A DNA stretch of 64,000 nucleotides from Planoprotostelium fungivorum (lineage: Eukaryota > Evosea > Variosea > Cavosteliida > Cavosteliaceae), in NCBI GenBank assembly GCA_003024175.1, contig MDYQ01000029.1:62001-126000 (forward strand), written 5' to 3'. The stretch's first letter is position 1, and every line of letters begins with the position of its first letter. The translations under genes were made by a program, and so were the position numbers. A model generated the notes under the pieces. It searched no databases and was not told the DNA's origin. It saw only the letters and a list, made by a program, of their open reading frames with translations. This document shows positions 1-12,505 of the stretch, one piece after another.

Positions 1-135
1 TCAGTCTTACGTCTACACACGACAAGTATCGCTAGCAGTACTATCTCAAGGCTTATGAGAACCTCTCCCTTGCACTATGGTCTCTACAGCTACATTTGAG
101 ATGAATGGGATACTGTCTCATCTCATGGTATCTCT

Positions 136-2066
136 TTATTGTTGTTTGTGTCGAACGTAATAGAGATTTCCACTCTCGTTCAGCCCCAAGAACCAATCCC
201 CCTTCTTTGACTGCAAACTCTCTCAGTACCACCCATCATCTCATCCTTATCATACACATCGAAGACAGTAGAATCTACATTCAGACTTCATCTCTCTCAC
301 CTTATCCATGCCGATCCACCGACAATCACCCTGCAGTGTACCTGTCCTCTTTCCCTTCTTCCAATTCCCTCTGGACAACTGTACACGTTTCAGTGGACGC
401 ACCTTCCTCTACGATTCATTCACCGAAGCATCCAGCCCACTGACGTAACACTCTTCGGGCGATTCAGAAGAGAAGTGCATGGAGTACACCTGTCGTTCTC
501 AACGAGGGGAAAACTCGATGAAATTCACCTCGAATTTGAGACAGTTCGACCAGCTTCCCGCCAAGCTCCAATTTCTCGTCTCGTACACTTGAACGGTCCG
601 ACTGGCTCCAACAGCTCCGACAAAGTTGTCGTTGCAATCCATGGCGTAGAATGGTCCACTCATAGACTGTCCATGATCATCAGCAGGGTGATCGTGATCG
701 ACATCAAGATCGATGGTGCGATGGATGATGACATCATCGCGGTGATCGTGCGGCTGATGGATATCTCACGTTAATTCTTCTGATGCAAGTGGAAGAGTTG
801 ATGTCCCATATTGTGATCTGATTGTATTCTGTCACGGCGATGAGCGATGAGGAACCTGATGTGGGTAGAAATTTAGCTCTAGTGGGATGCTGCGGTGTGT
901 GGATGTTACACAGGACCTACGACATCGATCAGATGATGATGATGATGCATCAGTGAAGATGTGATGACACCTGGTCTCCTTTGTAGATGGTGATCCTCTT
1001 TCCCAGCATATGTGACACGAGAGTCTGACGTAATTGAGAGATGAAGGAGGTCGCCTTACTCACGACGTCTTTGTGATGAGGATCAAAATCGATGCCAGCT
1101 GTACTTCCCTCTTCCAATCTCCCGCCTTTTTTACGATTACAAATTTTGAATCTCACTATCACTTCACCTGGAGGGAGAAGTTTGACGATCTGATTTTCAT
1201 CGATCGATGGATCGTCAGAGTGATTCCACACGGTGGCGACACCTTCACGTATGTCAGACACATGACATCACCAGCATCTTCTTTACCTCTCTCGTCAACA
1301 CAACCGATACGTCTTTCATCTGTTCGACTTCAATCGATGATCTTTTCAGAAAATGAGCCCACCATTCGTGAAGGAACTACAGATGGACACGATCTGATGG
1401 CGATGAAGAGAAGGAACGGTCCACTATCTATTTGAGTGTCTCTCGTGGATGATGGGTGATTCATCACCTGTTTAAGCGATCGTAATGCACCCGTTCCAGT
1501 TTTATCCTTCTCTGCTCCCAGTTGAAACTGATGTTCAAGTCAGATCGCGACACAATTCCGTATTCTCACTTCGTATTGAGTGATCTCTTTCATGTTAGTG
1601 ACGAGAGCTGACATCTGATCTGTCCATGATTCAATGATTGACCAGAATGAATGAAAACTGACCTACTCCTTCAGAGAGGATGGTAACACGATTAGCTCCC
1701 ATTTCACCTGAAGCGAATGTTTCACCCTGATATAACGATGTTCTCCAGACATCTGCAGACAACATGGAATCTGGACCGCTCTCTACAGAGGGCATATCAT
1801 CACCGTCGATATCCATGGCTGTCAGGCTAATGTGTGATGACAGTGTGAACGGGACACAAAATCGCCGTTGTAGAATTACCGCGTGAAAGACTTTGGTTGG
1901 CCCCAACGGTTCAATATACATCTGAGGCGAGGAATCACACAGAGAAGTTAGACTTGTAATCACTTCTAATACCAAGTCTGCTAATGTGTCTCACTTACAA
2001 TTGTACGTGTAACACAGAAACGTCAGGCCACATTTCTCATTTCTCGCAATCGCAGACCGCCAAAGA
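136..2066 (-). CDS. WD40-repeat-like protein, multi-exon, unassigned
   Basis: A minus-strand gene is pieced together from several exons, each in an open frame between plausible splice sites. Supported exons lie at about 2066-2000, 1975-1660, 1261-1060, 1020-960, 900-770 and 690-530, with a last exon ending at a TAA at 136-138. Peptides such as LIAVTEYNQITIWDINSS and FVGAVGASRTVQVYETRNW look like WD40 blades (hydrophobic strand, then a W/Y-D type turn). The last exon encodes GDWFLGLNESGNLYYVRHK just before the stop. The stop codon is embedded in an AATAAA hexamer on the minus strand. The N-terminal exons are acidic and not recognised. The start codon was not found and not every splice phase was resolved. 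A WD40 propeller is the best guess; no orthologue is named. Confidence 0.45.
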
Positions 2067-2130
2067 CTTTCCGTTCATCAGGTAACATCAATGCAGCGAG
2101 GCTCCGTCGACTCTACGGAATTCTATTTCG

Positions 2131-4029
2131 ATGACTATGGCCAGTCTTCGAAAGGGACAAAGAGGTGTGAACTCCACATCCGCTGATATGTTAGGGGTTG
2201 ACATTATGCAGCCAATGGCTTCTGATTTTCGCCTCGTTCTGCTTGAGATTAGGTTGGTGACACTCTGTCTGTCGAATCATCTGATTTGTTATAGATTTTT
2301 GGATCATAATCCCTGCTCTGTACTTTCGAATCATCCACGAGGTAAGACTTTTTTATATGTCGTCTTTTTAATATGGATTCAGAATGGAGAGACAACAAGT
2401 CACTCGATCTCCGAGTTCGGATTAGTCTTATCCGTCTGTGCTGTCTGCAGTATCATCTCTGTGGTGAGTGATCCACTACATCACTGACACATCATCTCCT
2501 TGCATCATAGAAACTGACCGAAAAAGGTAACCAACACCCTTTTGGTCCGAAAGATGAAACCTTCCATCTTGATTCAGATCATGCTCTTCATCTGCCTGTG
2601 AGTCCATCATCTCCCCTCCTCATCTCACCCGCGACAGGGTAGGAAACATCATCTACCTCTTCTCATCATCCTTTTGGCTCATGCTCTTGGGTCGACTCGT
2701 ATCGAGTCTGTCCTACGGAGGAATCGAGCTCGCCAGGAAGCACTGCGGCAGTGCATCTCACGATGACCCCACCTCTCTCTCTTACAAACTCTCATACTAT
2801 TTCCCCACGATACTGGGCACAGGTGAGAGTGTGACGTCAGTGGAGGTGACAGCGACAGGTACCTCTATCGCGGTGTACCTGTCCTTCCCTGGAGATCGTA
2901 CAATCGTTGCTTCTCTCTCTTCCGTTTCACTGGAGGTGTCTTACATGACCATACCTATACTCGTGCAATGCTCTGTGTTACTGTTGGCCTCACTCATGTA
3001 TGCCATATGGGCTCCTTCTATTCCTCTGCAATCAAGTGAGTATCTCTCATCTCATTCATCTCATTCATTCATCTCATTCATTCATTTCCTCTTATTCGTC
3101 TGACGTGACAAGTGAATCTGTACGATGATATGGTGTGGCCTAAGAAGATACCCTCACTGGCCATTTACATCCTCCTCCACACCTGTGCAGTCCACGCCAT
3201 TCTCGCTTCTCTCATCGTGAGAACTCAACAACCTCCCACTCACTCACATCATCAGATCATGATCTCTCCCATGACTTACGTCTCTTTCGAATGGGACACC
3301 CTCTATGTCTCCTGCGTTCTGTGTCTGTTCTCCCTCGTCAACCTCTTCTCTTACTTCTCCGGAGAGGTGTTCGCGTCTTCCATCATCACATCATCTGACA
3401 CGACAGGCCATCTGTAGAGTCGTTCAACCCAAGTATGTCATGGTGGCCAGTCTCATCATCTTGCTGGCCGCTTCCATCATCTCCATCGTGGGCATGGACA
3501 GGAGCGTTCCACTCTTCGCCAGCACCATCGGGCTCTTCTCGGTGGCCACTGGTCTGCATTCTGCCCTCCTTCCTCACCTCCTCTTCACATTCGTACCGAT
3601 CCCACAGGTACCTTTCTCTCTTCACTCGATCATCTCTCGCTCATCACATCATAATCACATCATTTCGTTCCATATCGCAATCACATGTTCATTCGAACAC
3701 GAAACTGATGCCGAGCAGCAAGAATCTTCCATCACGCTCTCTGTGCTGTCGGCATCCATGGGAACCCTTCTAGGTGAGATTCACATTCTCTTCACACGAT
3801 TCACGATCGTTCAGGTTCGTTTCTGACTGGGATTTCGTACAAGAACTCTCTTTTACCTACCACCATCTCCTTTGTCGTTCTGACCTTGCTCTCTCTCTGC
3901 TATGCAGCTTATTCTTTCGCAAGATTGGACAGCGTCGGATATTTAGAGAAGATGGTTCAACACACGCACCTTCCTCTATTGATGACAGAGGAAAATGAGA
4001 CATTGAATACGACAGAAACATTGGAATGA
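2131..4029 (+). CDS. Multi-pass MFS-type transporter, CLN7/SPX-MFS-like
   Basis: Exons joined in phase give a polytopic membrane protein. An early exon encodes LLIFASFCLRL followed by FWIIIPALYFRIIHE, then helix 2 (FGLVLSVCAVCSIISV), helix 3 (ILIQIMLFICL running into GNIIYLF) and a WLMLLGRLVSSLS segment. More helices follow at 2945-3020, 3150-3220, 3300-3360 and 3435-3610, and the last around 3850-3910. The helix 2 - basic loop - helix 3 - GR motif order resembles major facilitator proteins of the MFSD8/CLN7 and SPX-MFS type, which are lysosomal or vacuolar. It ends in a short acidic tail with NET/NTT glycosylation-like sequons and TGA at 4027-4029. Introns are about 40-80 nt. The initiating exon is uncertain; the start given is only approximate. 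Family assignment rests on pattern memory, substrate unknown. Confidence 0.55.
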
Positions 4030-4282
4030 TGATCCCATCACGAGCACTCACTGCAGTGTATACCGGTATACATCGAAGCTCACACACTGTACGAAGAAGA
4101 ATAAAGAGTTGGACGTGTCGTTGACTCTTCTCCTGCACCTCATCTCCTTTGACATGAACATTTCCAGTTTCTTCTTCGGATGAGAACCTTCTACGAAAAT
4201 TTTGCACGTTTTTTGCACTATCGAATTTGGTTAACGAGGAAGAGACGATCCTTTCTGTCGAACGCCATCCTTTCCATCCAAG

Positions 4283-5031
4283 ATGGTGAGTGGATGAACC
4301 GTTTCGTCTTGCATCTTCGTCTACTTCATCCTCTATCACAAGTATCTACGATAATCCGAACGTGTATTCTATTTTGCTTCGATGATCATCCAATCATCGA
4401 TGCATTCATTGAATCAGATGGGCTGACGTGAGATAGTCGCTCATTGTGTCGGAGGGAGGTTTCCAGCAGCTGCTTCGTGTTTCTAACACTAACATCGATG
4501 GCAAGAACAAGGTGCAATACGCCCTTACTTCCATCAAGGGTATTGGAAGACGCTTTTCCAACACTGTCATCAAGAAGGCCGATATCGACCTCAACAAGAG
4601 GTGAGAAAAACATCGTCGAATGTGTGATGTGCATGGAGATCTGATGATGTCTTTAGAGCCGGAGAGCTCACTCAGGCTGAGATCGACAAAATCGTGACAG
4701 TCGTTCAACACCCCCGTCAGTTCAAGATCCCCAACTGGATGTTGAACAGACAGAAGGACGTCAAGGACGGAAAGTTCTCTCAGGTGTTCTCCAACGGACT
4801 TGACTCCAAGCTCCGTGACGATCTCGAGAGATTGAAGAAGATCCGTGTTCACCGTGGTCTGAGACACGCCTGGGGTCTCCGTGTGCGTGGACAGCACACC
4901 AAGACCACTGGTGAGTCATCTTCCATCACGATCACCACGCATTCGAAATCCATCTTTTCTGCGCAATGTCTCATTATCTTTCAGGTCGTAAGGGACGAAC
5001 TGTGGGAGTATCCAAGAAGAAGGGAGGTTAA
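4283..5031 (+). CDS. RPS18: 40S ribosomal protein S18 (uS13)
   Basis: This is the universal small-subunit protein uS13, which sits in the head of the 40S subunit and contacts the P-site tRNA and the B1 intersubunit bridges. Four exons: 4283-4285, 4437-4600, 4657-4910 and 4985-5031, all phase-checked. The protein starts [20 protein letters not shown] and contains [30 protein letters not shown] and [15 protein letters not shown], ending VSKKKGG, at close to the normal length (about 150 residues). The first exon carries only the ATG as coding sequence, followed at once by gtgagt; the 151-nt first intron is longer than most here. The ATG is preceded by a pyrimidine-rich stretch, as in many ribosomal-protein genes. 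An AATAAA lies about 20 nt after the stop. Confidence 0.97.
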
Positions 5032-5160
5032 TCTTTCTATGGAGGAAACAATAAACGCTGCGGGATTCGATGGATCACAAACGCATGTCTTTATATCCTT
5101 CCTTCGTCTATACACCGACCACGATCGTCTGTTCAGGAGCGAACCTTCTAATGTCGATGT

Positions 5161-5890
5161 CTATTCCTTGTCTCTCTGCGATACTTTCTCTTTCACGATG
5201 GCTGCCCTCTCTGTCATCTTGTCTCTCGTTTCTGCAGTCGTTTCAAACTGGGGAGCGTAACTCACATCCAGATGACCTTGCACCTTCAATCACATGAAAC
5301 ATCGCAGCGGCCTACCTCCATAGAAGGGAGAGTCGTCCATCTTTCTCTTGGCTAATTGAGCACCCAGTAGGTGTTTGAACTTAATCCAATACACATCTGT
5401 GAAGACTTCGGTCTCGTATTCGAAGAGGACTCTGTATCTGATGGAGGTGAGCCTTTTACACAGTGCTCTGGCTCACTCTGTAACTGGACCGTGTACAGCG
5501 AAGGCTTTGATGAGCTCAGACTCGACACCAACACTTGGGACACCTTTGATGAGAAGATACTTTGATTCTTGAAGGACCGTATAGACCTTCACTGCCGTCT
5601 CTCTCTTTCCCGCTCTGTATTTCTTGCGATCGGTTGCATACTCCTTTGTCTAATGCGATCAACAACATACATGGAATCAGATGATTCACCTCTGATGGGG
5701 CGCTATCGTTATCGTCTAAATTGTGTTGTCTCTTGTGGTCTCTGACCGTTTCTGTTCTTTTTTGTAACAACTTTTTGATCTCTTGATCCACACGACCTTG
5801 AGAGTTGTTCTATACTGCATTCAGCCTCGTGTTCTAATAGATTCATATAACCTGAGCCAATGATGACGAGTGTGCTTCCGGTTTTGACAT
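5161..5890 (-). CDS. RBM48: RNA-binding protein 48, minor-spliceosome factor
   Basis: Five phase-checked exons on the minus strand: 5852-5890, 5690-5809, 5477-5643, 5316-5437 and 5161-5276. Start is ATG at 5888-5890 and stop TAG at 5161-5163. The middle exons encode [30 protein letters not shown] and [10 protein letters not shown], then [21 protein letters not shown], the same order of motifs as animal and plant RBM48 (an atypical RRM). In animals and plants RBM48 works with ARMC7 in splicing of U12-type introns. Its presence suggests minor-class splicing in this organism, although every intron read here looks GT-AG. The protein is about 190 residues and lacks the long C-terminal extension of the human protein. 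It shares a 48-bp upstream gap with the divergent palmitoyltransferase gene. Confidence 0.9.
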
Positions 5891-5938
5891 CGCGTTTTGT
5901 TACGAACACAAAACATCATCTGAGAAACGATAAGCACG
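5891..5938. promoter_or_regulatory. 48-bp bidirectional promoter region
   Basis: Only 48 bp separate the ATG of RBM48 (minus strand, 5890) from the ATG of the ankyrin-DHHC gene (plus strand, 5939). Both 5' UTRs and the core promoters must lie in this space or overlap the neighbouring gene. No TATA box was seen. Confidence 0.6.
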
Positions 5939-8205
5939 ATGGAACCCGCATCTATGGGGCCCGTTCCAAATAAAGGTGAGTCTCTTCTCTATCAGATATT
6001 TGATGATTTATATATGGTGATACCCGATTGAAGCTCATGATACCCTCTAGACATCTTCTATGCAGCTACTGTGGGAGACATGCCTTTATTAGTTGATCTT
6101 GTCCAAGAACAGGGTATCGACCCCTCCACAAGGTGATTACCGTGTATTGCTGATTACCTCTATATGTTCCGAAACCTCATACTTCTCAGGTCCAAAGAGG
6201 ATGGACTTACGCCTCTCCATTGGGCAGCATTGAAAAACAAATTAGACATCGTCAAATACCTCGTCGGCCGCGGTGTTCCCCTCAATGTCGGAAGTAAGGA
6301 CGAAGGACACACACCATTGATGTGGGCTTGTATAGAGGGAAACATCACCGTCGTTCATTATCTCATCCAGAATGGTGAGGAGATCTGTGTTACAGTGCAT
6401 GACACATACACAGGAGGTGATCCTCAATTAGCGGATAACAGAGGTTACAACTGCCTCCATCATGCCGTCCAATACGATAGACAAGTTGTATGTCATTATC
6501 TCATCCAATACGGTGTCCCAATCGACGCCAGAGACAAAGAAGGTCACACAGCCCTCATGTGGGCCGCTTACATGGATTTCGACTCCTGCATCCGATATCT
6601 ACTGCAACATTCCGCAGACATCAGCGCACAAGATGCATCCGGTGAGTCCATCATGCATCGAGAGAACGTCTTATAACCTTCACCAGGTTTCACCGCCCTA
6701 CACTGGGCCGCGATGAAGGGCAAGCCGGCCGCCATCAGGGTCCTGGTAAGACATCATGAGATGATCCATCACAACTCACACGTTCAGTTGAACAATCCGA
6801 ACGTCAATTTGAACATCGTAGACAACAAACAGCAGAAGGCATCTGAAGTTGCCGAAGGAAAAGGTTTCGTCAAGCTATCAAAGGACTTGAAAGAATTAGA
6901 GAAGCAGGGCACGCAACACAAATATTCAAAGGTGAAAAGAGAGGAGATGACGAGCTGATCGAGACAGGACATCTTGAGAAACTTCTGGTGGTACGTTGGA
7001 AGCGTTGGGATCGTCTTCACTTGCTTGAGTCTGGCTTATCTGCATCCTCTGTTGGCCGTGGTGGTATTGGTGGGCTCTTACGTTGCTCTGAAACGTTTCT
7101 TGTTCCACGTATGGGTGGGAGTGAACGAGAGGAATCCCATCCTCAATGCCATCATGGTATCCTTCTATTGGATCTCTTTCATCTCTTACCTCTTCCTCTC
7201 TCTTCCTTGTGAGTCATCATCATCATCATCATCACCTCACCCTCCTTCCATTTTATTACATTTACTCTTCACTCCTTCATCTTCGCCTTTCAATCTCTGA
7301 CCTGATCAGCCGGAATGCAATTTGCTTTCCCCACCTTCGTCTTCCTCTGCATCAACATCGCATGGTACCCCCTCTACCTTAAGATGAGAAGGTAACTCCA
7401 TCTCCACACTCCTCATCATGATGATGTGACACACGATCAGATCGAACCCCGGCTACATCGTCTTAGACAATCGACAAGAGTGGAAGACATACGTTGAATC
7501 TCTCGAGAAACAAGAGGCCGCACCTTCTTTCTGCGTCACTTGTCAGGTGAGAGGAAGAGAAGAGGAGAGACTGATGGGGAGAAGGCGAGGAGACCTCTTC
7601 GATCGAAGCACTGTCAGGCATGTGGAAGATGTGTGGCCAGGTTCGATCATCACTGCGGGTGGCTCAACAATTGTGTCGGAGTGAACAACCACGGACCCTT
7701 TTTGGCTTTCGTATCACTGACTACAATGCTACATCTCACCTTCTGTTGGGTCGTCTGGTTAGGTGATGATCATCATCTCATCACGATCATCTCATCTCAT
7801 CACGATCATCTCATCTCATCACGATCATCTCATCTCATCACGATCATCATGATGATGAAGAGCTGACGATCATCAGGTGTGTGCGCCGAATTAGACATCA
7901 CGAGTCCTTTCCCTCTCATCGATACCTTCCTCTTCGTCTACGAGAATCGACCCCTGTTGGTGGTTCTCAGCATCTTCAACTGCCTCTTCGCCGTGTGGCA
8001 GGTGCTCCTGCTGGGTCAGTTGGGCAATGGAATCCGTCTCAATATCACCACCAACGAGTTCATGAATCAATCGAGATACGAGTACTTTAAGCATCCCAAG
8101 AGTGGAAGACACTATTATCCGTTCAACAGGGGATTTATCAACAACTTTTGGGACGTTATTCAGCCGACCACCGATTGGTATCACATGTATCACGCTCCTG
8201 CATAA
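5939..8205 (+). CDS. Ankyrin-repeat DHHC palmitoyltransferase (ZDHHC17/Akr1 type)
   Basis: This enzyme S-palmitoylates cytosolic cysteines of target proteins, usually at the Golgi. The protein starts [12 protein letters not shown] and then has five or six ankyrin repeats ([97 protein letters not shown]). Two membrane segments follow at 6990-7200, another at 7316-7390, then the cysteine-rich domain with [20 protein letters not shown]. The DHHC catalytic tetrad is intact. Two more helices follow, and a C-terminal tail ([19 protein letters not shown]) that resembles the conserved tail of this family. TAA at 8203-8205. About nine short introns interrupt it; the one at about 7763-7875 carries a tandem repeat. 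Domain order matches ZDHHC17/ZDHHC13 and yeast Akr1. Confidence 0.93.
7771..7850. repeat. Intronic minisatellite, 19-nt unit
   Basis: About four head-to-tail copies of a 19-nt unit built from CATCTCATCTCATCACGAT fill most of one intron of the palmitoyltransferase gene. It is an elaboration of the TCATC-rich bias seen in many introns of this window. Confidence 0.8.
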
Positions 8206-8476
8206 AAGTCGTTCATCTTCTCCCGTTGATCTGTTCCTCATTCGATCTTCATCATTGTCTGCACAAGTGAATGTTTGCCAGCTATGCAGAGCGACGTTGT
8301 AACGTTTCATATTCTATGGTCGTATTCTGCTTCCGTCTTTCTTTCGCCATCTGCCCCATGTGTGGACAGACAGTGGCCCAGGGTTTCCTCCCCGGGTAAT
8401 TAATTCCACAAATAGGAATCATTCAACAATTACAAAAAGGGAGAGGAATAGGGTATAGGAGGACTCCAGAGAACAG
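8206..8476. other. Intergenic region, 271 bp, no gene seen
   Basis: Spacer between the palmitoyltransferase stop and the adenylate kinase start. It holds the 3' UTR of the first gene and the promoter of the second. No reading frame, tRNA or clear repeat was recognised. Confidence 0.5.
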
Positions 8477-9355
<879 letters not shown>

Positions 9356-9370
9356 AAGAGAAGTTATGTA

Positions 9371-12300
9371 TTACGGTTGATACGTTTCCAGCTGTTCGAT
9401 GAGGTTGGATGATGTCAGGCGAGCCGACGGATCAGGAGACCACGCCTGGTTGAGGACGTCCCTGAGCTTCCTAGGATAGTTGAAGACATCCATCTTCGGT
9501 CTGACGTTGTTCTTCGAAGCTTGAATGACGATCTGGATCTCCATCCTCCACGTGTTGTACTCTGTGTACGGCCTCACGTGTTTTCCAGCCAGACTCTTCG
9601 TGTAGATCTCCCACATAACAATGGCCAGACTGTAGATGTCTGAAGATAGAGTGGACTCTTTATTGTTGTACACCTATCTCTCTTCAGTCACGTTCGTTCC
9701 ACGTGAAATGTATGATCCAAGTTCACCTCTGGTGATACGTAGATGAGGTTTCCCTTGCATCTCTCCATCAATTGTTCCGTCGCATCGGTTGGTGCATCGA
9801 TAAATCTCGATTGTTCCATATCACAAATCTTCACGGTGTAATTCGTCCCCACCTGTTCTCTCCATCAACATTGAATGACTCTGACTGGACTCACGATGAA
9901 GCTGTGAGGTTTGATGTTTCGCAACAGAATCGATGGGCTGTACTGATGGAGGGCCGCCACACACTTTGCACACTCGATGCTGATGCGGTGTGCATCCTGA
10001 TCACATGAATCGATGACTTGTGATGAATCTTCACCTTCAGAGAGAGCGTGACCTTGTCGTCCGTGAGGAAACTGTGCAAGATGCCTCTCCCAAAGTCTTC
10101 GGTGGCAATTGTCAACCTCGGCTCCGTACAACTCCCGTAGAACTTGACCAAACGAACGTCATCCACGCGCCTTGTCTAATCAATCGATGTGTTGTCTCAC
10201 GAATTCACCTGAACATTTCGACTTCACGATCGAATCTCTTCTTGTTCTTTCCTTCATTTGTCTTGTAGAGTTTAAGCATGACCTGAAGATGATCGGTGAT
10301 GGTTGAAGCGGATGGATCTCACTTTATCTCCCCTGTACATTCCGTGCATCAACACGTAATCGATTTCCTCTCTGATTTCGTTCTTACACTCCAAGTGCTG
10401 CGCTTCGATGTCGTCCGAATCGACTGTATGACGTCATCACACATCATCACACATCGTCACACATCATCACATCAACTCACCCTTCATGGTGCTCCCCTTC
10501 TCTGTTTCCAGCCCCACCTTCTTGAACTGTTGAGTGAGCGTACCGGAAGAGTGGATGGCACTCAACAGAGCCGTATCACTACGGCTGAGTGGATTCGCCT
10601 TCCTGGGTGACAAGACGTTCTGTATGTAAGGTAACCGATGGAGTATCTCTTCGAAGGAAGGTCTGTTCTTCGGTTCTTCGTTCCAGCAGTCTCTCATCAA
10701 TTGAGCGTAGAGGACAGGGCAGTCACCACCGATGGGTGGTCGCATGTTCTCCTTTGTCACCCCGACGATGACAGCAGCTTTGTTCAGTCCCTGGTACACC
10801 TGATCTCGTTCATCCCTCTCGTTCACGCGAGAAGAGTGTGTAGATCGATGTGTATATACTTTTGAGAGTGTATGTAGAGAGGTGCACCTCTTGTCGAGTG
10901 TACAATTCCCACAGAACGATGGAATAACTGTACACGTCCACTTTTTCAGTGTATCCACTCTCGTTGAACACCTGCACGATCATTGAATATCCTCCATTTC
11001 GATCCCACACGAGAGTCGATGCCTCTGTGGAGGCGTGTGTTTGTTAAACATTCACCTCGGGTGCCGTCCAGGGAAGTGTACCGCAGAAGGTCTTACTGTT
11101 TCCTTCTTCTTTCAAGAAGCTGGCCAATCCAAAATCAGACACCTTCGCATCTTCAATCCACGCTGATCATCATCATGATGAACGACTCACTTTGACGTTG
11201 AAATCTCGATCTACCAGTAGGTCGAATATCAGTCGAGGACAAATAAGGTAGATCGTTAAAAATAAGGATACTGTGTGATTTCAAATCTCTGTGTACGATG
11301 GTGGGGCTGTACGTGTGGAGGTAATTGACCTGTTGGCAATCAACGTGTGTTACATGTGATGATTATCTTCACCCCCTTGGCGATGTCGATGGCCATCTTT
11401 AAGAGGAGGTTCCACTCTAATGTGATCGATTTGTCTCGCAGGACTTCGTACAAGCTTCCCCTCTCTATGTACTCCGTGATGATCAATGTCTCTCTGGCTG
11501 ATGTAAAGTCAATCGTACGGAGAGACAAGGCAAGAGAGGTAAAATGAAATAAATCTGTGATGGATGTGGAAATCGTATCGATGGAAGAGGAGAAGAGAAG
11601 CGAAGAGACGAGATAGAACATAGAGGTCACCGTTCTGACAGGTACCCATGAAGAGTACGATTTGGGGGTGTCTTAATCTGCGCAGCATGTCACTCTCCCT
11701 CTTGAACTCGCTCAGAGTGTTTCCGTCCAACAGAGCCCGAAAGATCTTCTTCACGGCCACCTTGCATCCCCTCCATCTCATCTCGTTGACCTCTCCACAA
11801 CTTCCGGAGCCGATGCAGCGGACGTACTCTAACTCTGCAAAACTTCATGTCTAAATCATCCGACTCCATCTCCGTCTCTCACTTTACGATGATGCCAGAA
11901 TTCATGGCTCTCGTGAGACGATTCGAAGAGTTGGGTGTGGAGGGCTCATGGAATGAGGGATCCATCCTGGCCCTCTTCGTCTTAGGTGCCCACGCATGCA
12001 TGTCTTCTTGTGTGTTCTGCGTTGCATCTTCGGTCGGTTCTTCTTTCGAAACTTCTTCCCCCTCTTCGATCCTGATCACGAATCGGATCTTCTCAACTGT
12101 TTTGCATCGGTCAGTACGTCTTCGTCACGGATGGTGTCCCTACCTCCAGTGCCTCCCAGTGTGATCTCGTCGAGATTATGCAATTTCTCCACAGTCAGAT
12201 TATCCACATTGAGAGTCTCGTCATTTCGAGTCAGAAGAACGTTCGGACTTGGTTTGGCGATCTAATTCCACTTCAATCATTTCGTTCGAGAGATGATTCA

Positions 12301-12505
12301 CCTGCTGGTAGACGACCAACTTAGAGGCACAAGTGACGATGATACTGGCGTACTGACGTGACACCTTTAGACTCTTGATATCAAACTGGGGGTTTCTTCC
12401 AAACAGATTCGCTCCCTCTGCAAGGGCGATTGTACTCAGGTTTCCCTTCTCGTCATATCTCTCCATCCACACACGAAAACGACCCTCATCTTTCGGATGA
12501 GACAT
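9371..12505 (-). CDS. FHA domain - TKL-type kinase - pseudokinase protein
   Basis: Multi-exon gene starting MSHPKDEGRF (ATG 12503-12505). Order: an N-terminal FHA domain (LFGRNPQFDIKSLKVSRQYA, then PSPNVLLTRNDETL and KIRFVIRIEE), which in known families binds phosphothreonine; an acidic linker with a basic patch PKTKRARM; a complete kinase domain; then a second, degenerate one. Kinase 1 has glycine loop IGSGSCGEV, VAVKK, HRDLKS, DFGLASF, PWTAPE and a TKL-like RDCWNEEPKNRPSFEEIL. Kinase 2 keeps a lysine (VMLKLYK) but has LLRNIKPHSF in place of HRDxKxxN, CDME in place of DFG, and VSPE in place of APE, followed by LSSDIYSLAIVMWEIYTK and SPDPSARLT. So kinase 1 looks active and kinase 2 catalytically dead. 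Stop at 9371-9373. No membrane segment was seen. One joint, between the linker and kinase 1, was not phase-resolved. Confidence 0.85.
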
